Shown: one piece after another, positions 60,094-64,000 of the stretch
Numbering within the stretch: position 1 is the stretch's first letter
Layout of the letters: every line of letters begins with the position of its first letter
Assembly (NCBI GenBank): GCA_963853835.1
Contig: OY970824.1
Span: 3,725,001 to 3,789,000, forward strand
Direction: 5' to 3'
Length of the DNA: 64,000 bases
From: Calendula officinalis
Taxonomy: Eukaryota > Streptophyta > Magnoliopsida > Asterales > Asteraceae
Made by a program: the position numbers and the translations under genes
The notes under the pieces: generated by a model
Told to the model about the DNA's origin: nothing
The model's input: only the letters and a program-made list of their open reading frames with translations
The model's database searches: none

Positions 60094-60362
60094 ATATTTC
60101 AATACTTTTTAAAGTCAAACATTATAATATTTTTGTAAGACATATTTTATAAAAATGTTAAAGTTTATAAATGCTTAAAAATTGTTAAATTACATAAGAG
60201 GGATCATTTTGTAACATTTGATATAGATAAAGATATATTAGTTATATTAAAAGAAAAAGTCTTTAAAAAGATTAACTATTGTAGAAGTTTTTAATTAATA
60301 AGTTATTAGAGGATGTGACAAATGTAATAAGTCATTTGAGAGGTTAACCATTATGGATGCTT

Positions 60363-61768
60363 TAAGATTAAGATACACAACAGTGAACAGCCCCCTCGAT
60401 GTTTACTAAAATATAAGTGTTCATATTTGAAAGAGAAAATGTTATCGCTTCCTGTAATTTGTTTATAATTATTCTTTACTCACTAGATCAAGATAAAATG
60501 TTAAAATCAAGAGATGATTTGAATAAAAAAGAATTGATTGATTACACATGTAATCTTATACTAAGTAGTAAGATGATGTACACATAACAATGTAGAATGT
60601 TAATGAAGGCTTCCCAACACTATAGTCTATATGCATGAATGCATATTTTTAATGTAAAGTTATGAGTTCAGGTCAACATATGCCACCAACAGTAGCATAT
60701 TTTTGACTTCTTAATGTCAAATTATAAACCTTGCACCAAGAAGCTAAAGTACGACTTACTATAAAGTTAGATGATTAATTATAAGGGTAATGACCTACTG
60801 GTTGAACTTGATCTTTAAAAAATTGAAATTCTCGTAACATCACAAGTTAAATCCGTAATAGCAAAAATAAAATAAAATTAAATACTCTCTTTTGAGGAGA
60901 TTATTTCTTGAAATAAAATATTAATTACTTCCTTCATTTCAAAATAAGTAATATATTTTGGGTTTCACATTTTTTTAGGTAAAAGATTATAATGAAGATT
61001 AAATTGGATAATTAGTTAGTGATTGGTTCCACACATTATAATTAAAGTGAGTTTAATGATGTTTAAAAGTAAAAGTAAGGGTAAATGAGTCATTTCACTT
61101 TATTAAATGAGATAGTTAGCGGGAGGAGTCCCACTATTTTTTACCAATAAAGAATGTTTCAAAGTGTATCACTTATTTTGAAACATCCCGAAATAGAAAA
61201 TGTATTATTTTCTTAGAAATAAATGTATTATTTTTTACCGATAAGGAATGAATCCGTTTATCAAACATGTTAGATTCAGGTTGATTATAATTTAAATGGG
61301 TCGACCCGCCAAACTGAATAATTATTAAACCATGTTTGAACAAAGATGTATATGTATCTTTTTTTGAATTTTGATTATATTATTTGATAAGTGACTTTAT
61401 TTTTATTGAGTTAGTTATTTATTATTATACACCTATAATCTAAAAATATAATTAATACATCATATCTCTTTGGTTAAAACCGATTACAAAATGTGTGCAT
61501 ATATGTTGTACTGATTATTTAATTTTTTTATTTAAATGCATATTTGCTATATTTGAAGTTCTTACGTTTTCGGGCTTCATAGTTTATGAAGGCATGTATT
61601 TTATAGCGAATACATGAATCATTGACACGTCATAACTAAAATGTGTGCATTATATGAAGTATATATTAATATTAATATTAATTTTAATATTATCAAATAC
61701 CTTTTTTAATTTACTATTAATCGCGTCATAAGGATTTTCTCCTCCTTTGTTTCCCTCCACTAGAACTC
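60363..61768. other. Intergenic DNA upstream of the second terpene synthase
   Basis: A Stowaway-like MITE lies at about 60928-61190 (left end CTTCCTTCATTTCAAAATAA, right part TCACTTATTTTGAAACATCC). Otherwise AT-rich without a visible gene. Confidence 0.5.
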
Positions 61769-61776
61769 TATATATA
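61769..61776 (+). promoter_or_regulatory. TATA box of the plus-strand terpene synthase
   Basis: TATATATA lies 67 bp upstream of the start codon, inside AGAACTCTATATATACCC, shared with the promoter of the 15861-19474 gene. Confidence 0.6.
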
Positions 61777-61842
61777 CCCTTCACACCAGTCCATATTATA
61801 TTCACAAAGGCTCAGAGCTAACTCAAAATTTAATTACTAAAC

Positions 61843-64000
61843 ATGGATGCAAAACAAAAGGAGGTTGTTCGCCAGCTTGCAAACTATCATCCGAGCCTTT
61901 GGGGTGACACGTTTCTACACTATGATGAGGTATGTACATCCTACATATTCGACCATTAATAAAATATTAGTTACATAAGATATTAAGTAATAAAAATTAT
62001 GATATTCAAATATAAGTTTTCCATATTTCATTAGTTTTTGCAAGTGCTAATTATAATGTAACTATAGTAATATATAATGAGTTTAACAAATGTGCATGAG
62101 TAAATTTAGCAAGAAGAGCAAATACGTGAGATGGATCAGAGAATTGAAGGTTTGAAAGAGGAAGTAAGGAAAGAAATATCCAAAGCTTTGAATAATTCGG
62201 AAAAACATGCAAATTTGTTAAACCTAATCAATGTAATCCAACGTCTCGGCATAGCCTTCTATTTTGAGCAAGAGATTAATGAGGCATTGGATCATATTTA
62301 TACTTTATACGGTGACAATTGGAATGGTGATAGCACATTCCTGTGGTTTCGACTTCTCCGACAACAAGGCTATTACGTTTCTTGCGGTAATTAGGATATA
62401 TATTCAATTTCAGTGCTTCTTATCTCGTGTCTTTAGAACATGAGTTATAAAAACCTTAATCTGAATGAAATTAACGATAATTTGTATGCATTGAATCAGA
62501 TATTTTTAAGAAATACAAGGATGACAAGGGATCTTTCAAAGAATCCTTAACCGATGATGTTGAAGGCTTGCTTGAGTTGTATGAGGCGGCATATATGAGG
62601 GTGAAAGGAGAAACCGTACTAGATGATGCTCTTGCTTTTACCAAAACTCATCTTGAAGACATTTCAAAGGATCCGCTTCGGTGCAACAAAGTTCTTTCAA
62701 GGCACATACAAGAAGCACTCGAACGGCCTATACTAAAAAGATTGCCAAGACTAGAAGCGTTACGATACATACCTTTCTATGAACAACAACATTCTCATAA
62801 CAACCGATTACTAACTCTTGCTAAGTTAGGCTTCAACAGGCTTCAATCCTTGCATAAGAAAGAGCTCAGCCAACTTTCCAAGTATGCACCTATTATATCA
62901 CCTTGTTAATTGCATATTTAGACCGACCGGTGTTCATTAATTGTACGTTGTTAATTAATTAGGTGGTGGAAAACTTTTGATGCTCCAAAGAATCTACATT
63001 ACGTAAGAGATAGATTAGTTGAGGGCTACTTTTGGATACTAGGTATCTACTTCGAGCCTCAGTATACTCGTTCGAGAATTTTCATGATGAAAGTTTTTCA
63101 AATGTCAACAATGTTAGATGACACTATTGATTCTTATGCTACTTATGATGAACTTGAGATCTTCGGCAACGCGGTTCAAAGGTATTTAATTTACACCCAC
63201 CAGCATACCAAAATCTACAATTTACTTAACATATAAATTAATTGTAGGTGGTCAATGACCTGCATCGATGGACTTCCCGATTACATGAAACGAACCTACA
63301 AAACCCTGTTGGAAATTTACGGCGAAATGGAGAAAATCATGGAAAAGGAAGGAAAAGCACATCATGTCAATTATGCAAAACAGGAGGTTAGTTTCATTTG
63401 ACTAAAAAACGATCGAGATAATACAAATGTTCGTTGATTCACACGAATACTAGCAAGAAACAATTCTTTCAATTATCGTTGATTCAACGATTACAGATAA
63501 TCATGGAGTTTCAATCAACACAAATTATGTGCAATGAGAAAGAAAAAAAAAATTCATACAAAATTGAACTGAACATTGTCTTAAATAAACCCTAAAATAA
63601 CCCTAGATTTTTTAATGAACTTAAAAAAAACGGACGGAAAACTTGTCCAAAAACTAGGGGAAAAAAACTCTAAAATGAAAATAACTCCTAAGATACCTAG
63701 TTTTTGGGCCAGGAAGTTAAGGAGGTTTACAACCACGTTCTTATCGATGAAAGCTTCGATTTGACTGGTCGTAGGGCTGAAACTGAGACTCGTTGCAGAC
63801 CATTAATTAGTCATTCGATCTTGGACACTTTATGTTTGGAATGTCTTTTTGTACATGCATATATAGTGAATAATGGTGTCATTTATCCCGTACAGATGAT
63901 AGAATACATTGGAAGTCACTTGACAGAAGCGAAATGGCTACATGAGGGTTATGTTCCAACATTTGAGGAGCATAAAGCAGTAGCATTGATAAGCTGTGGA
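61843..64000 (+). CDS. Sesquiterpene synthase (TPS-a), cut by the window end
   Basis: Exons 61843-61929, 62110-62386, 62500-62881, 62963-63181, 63248-63386 and 63896 to beyond 64000 are seen; the first 403 residues are in the window. Exon phases are identical to those of the 15861-19474 gene, and the proteins are very similar, so the two are duplicates. The RPx8W motif reads RQ here (VVRQLANYHPSLW). RDR and the metal-binding DDTID are intact. The second metal site lies beyond the window. Exon 2 is one codon longer than in the sister gene; introns 3 and 4 are short (81 and 66 bp) and lack the MITEs found there, whereas intron 5 is longer (509 bp). It should act on farnesyl diphosphate in the cytosol; the product is unknown. 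Confidence 0.92.

Larger units (their letters stand above)
57680..60362. mobile_element. GAGCATCTC-type MITE split by a solo LTR
   Basis: 57680-57923 and 60099-60362 are the two halves of the family seen at 33226-34162 (for example GACTTTTTACCATTAGAAT and TAACCATTATGGATGC). The 57924-60093 LTR and its ATATT duplication interrupt it. Confidence 0.65.

Overview
The window is nuclear DNA of a flowering plant. Genes are split by many short GT-AG introns, intergenic DNA is AT-rich and full of MITEs, SINEs and solo LTRs, and the gene set is plant-specific (TPS-a sesquiterpene synthases, CAX exchanger, Ole e 1-like secreted protein). The terpene synthases look closest to those of Asteraceae, so a composite is my best guess; this is inference from memory, not a search.

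Layout. 1-4878 is intergenic, with an AAT microsatellite cluster, a hAT-type MITE and a SINE. 4915-8976 is a complete Mutator-like element (MULE) with 225-bp inverted repeats and a 10-bp target duplication. It sits inside the first coding exon of a vacuolar cation/proton exchanger gene (CAX, 9049-12637). 14200-14598 is a mitochondrial ribosomal protein mS33 gene with a suspicious exon junction. 15861-19474 (minus) is a complete seven-exon sesquiterpene synthase with MITEs in two introns. 19475-34162 has no recognised gene: SINEs, a 2.7-kb solo LTR, nested MITEs and Helitron-like ends. 34724-37066 is a short HDC1/Rxt3-like gene, 40239-41271 an FCF2 rRNA-processing gene, 41897-43823 (minus) a SEC14-like gene with two inactivating lesions, 44553-46668 a Nudix hydrolase whose intron carries a ~324-bp TAA repeat, and 47675-49116 an Ole e 1-like secreted protein. 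A 717-bp solo LTR follows. At 51220-52564 a plastid membrane-protein gene is split in its transit peptide by a 782-bp hAT element. 53971-60362 holds two more solo LTRs of ~2.2 kb. A second sesquiterpene synthase, divergent from the first, starts at 61843 and runs off the window.

Functional reading. The two terpene synthases form a head-to-head pair about 42 kb apart, probably from local duplication. The other genes are unrelated housekeeping or regulatory genes and show no pathway linkage. Three genes carry visible damage from insertions or small mutations: CAX exon 1, SEC14-like and the plastid membrane protein; mS33 may be a fourth.

Most unusual signals: (1) the MULE removes the exchanger's N-terminus and leaves an ORF that starts where the deregulated truncated form sCAX1 of Arabidopsis starts; (2) three solo LTRs carry arrays of short palindromic words, and two members of one LTR family use different words in the same frame of flanking sequence; (3) one LTR contains a tandem row of hairpins with a constant centre and base-pair-preserving changes in the stems.
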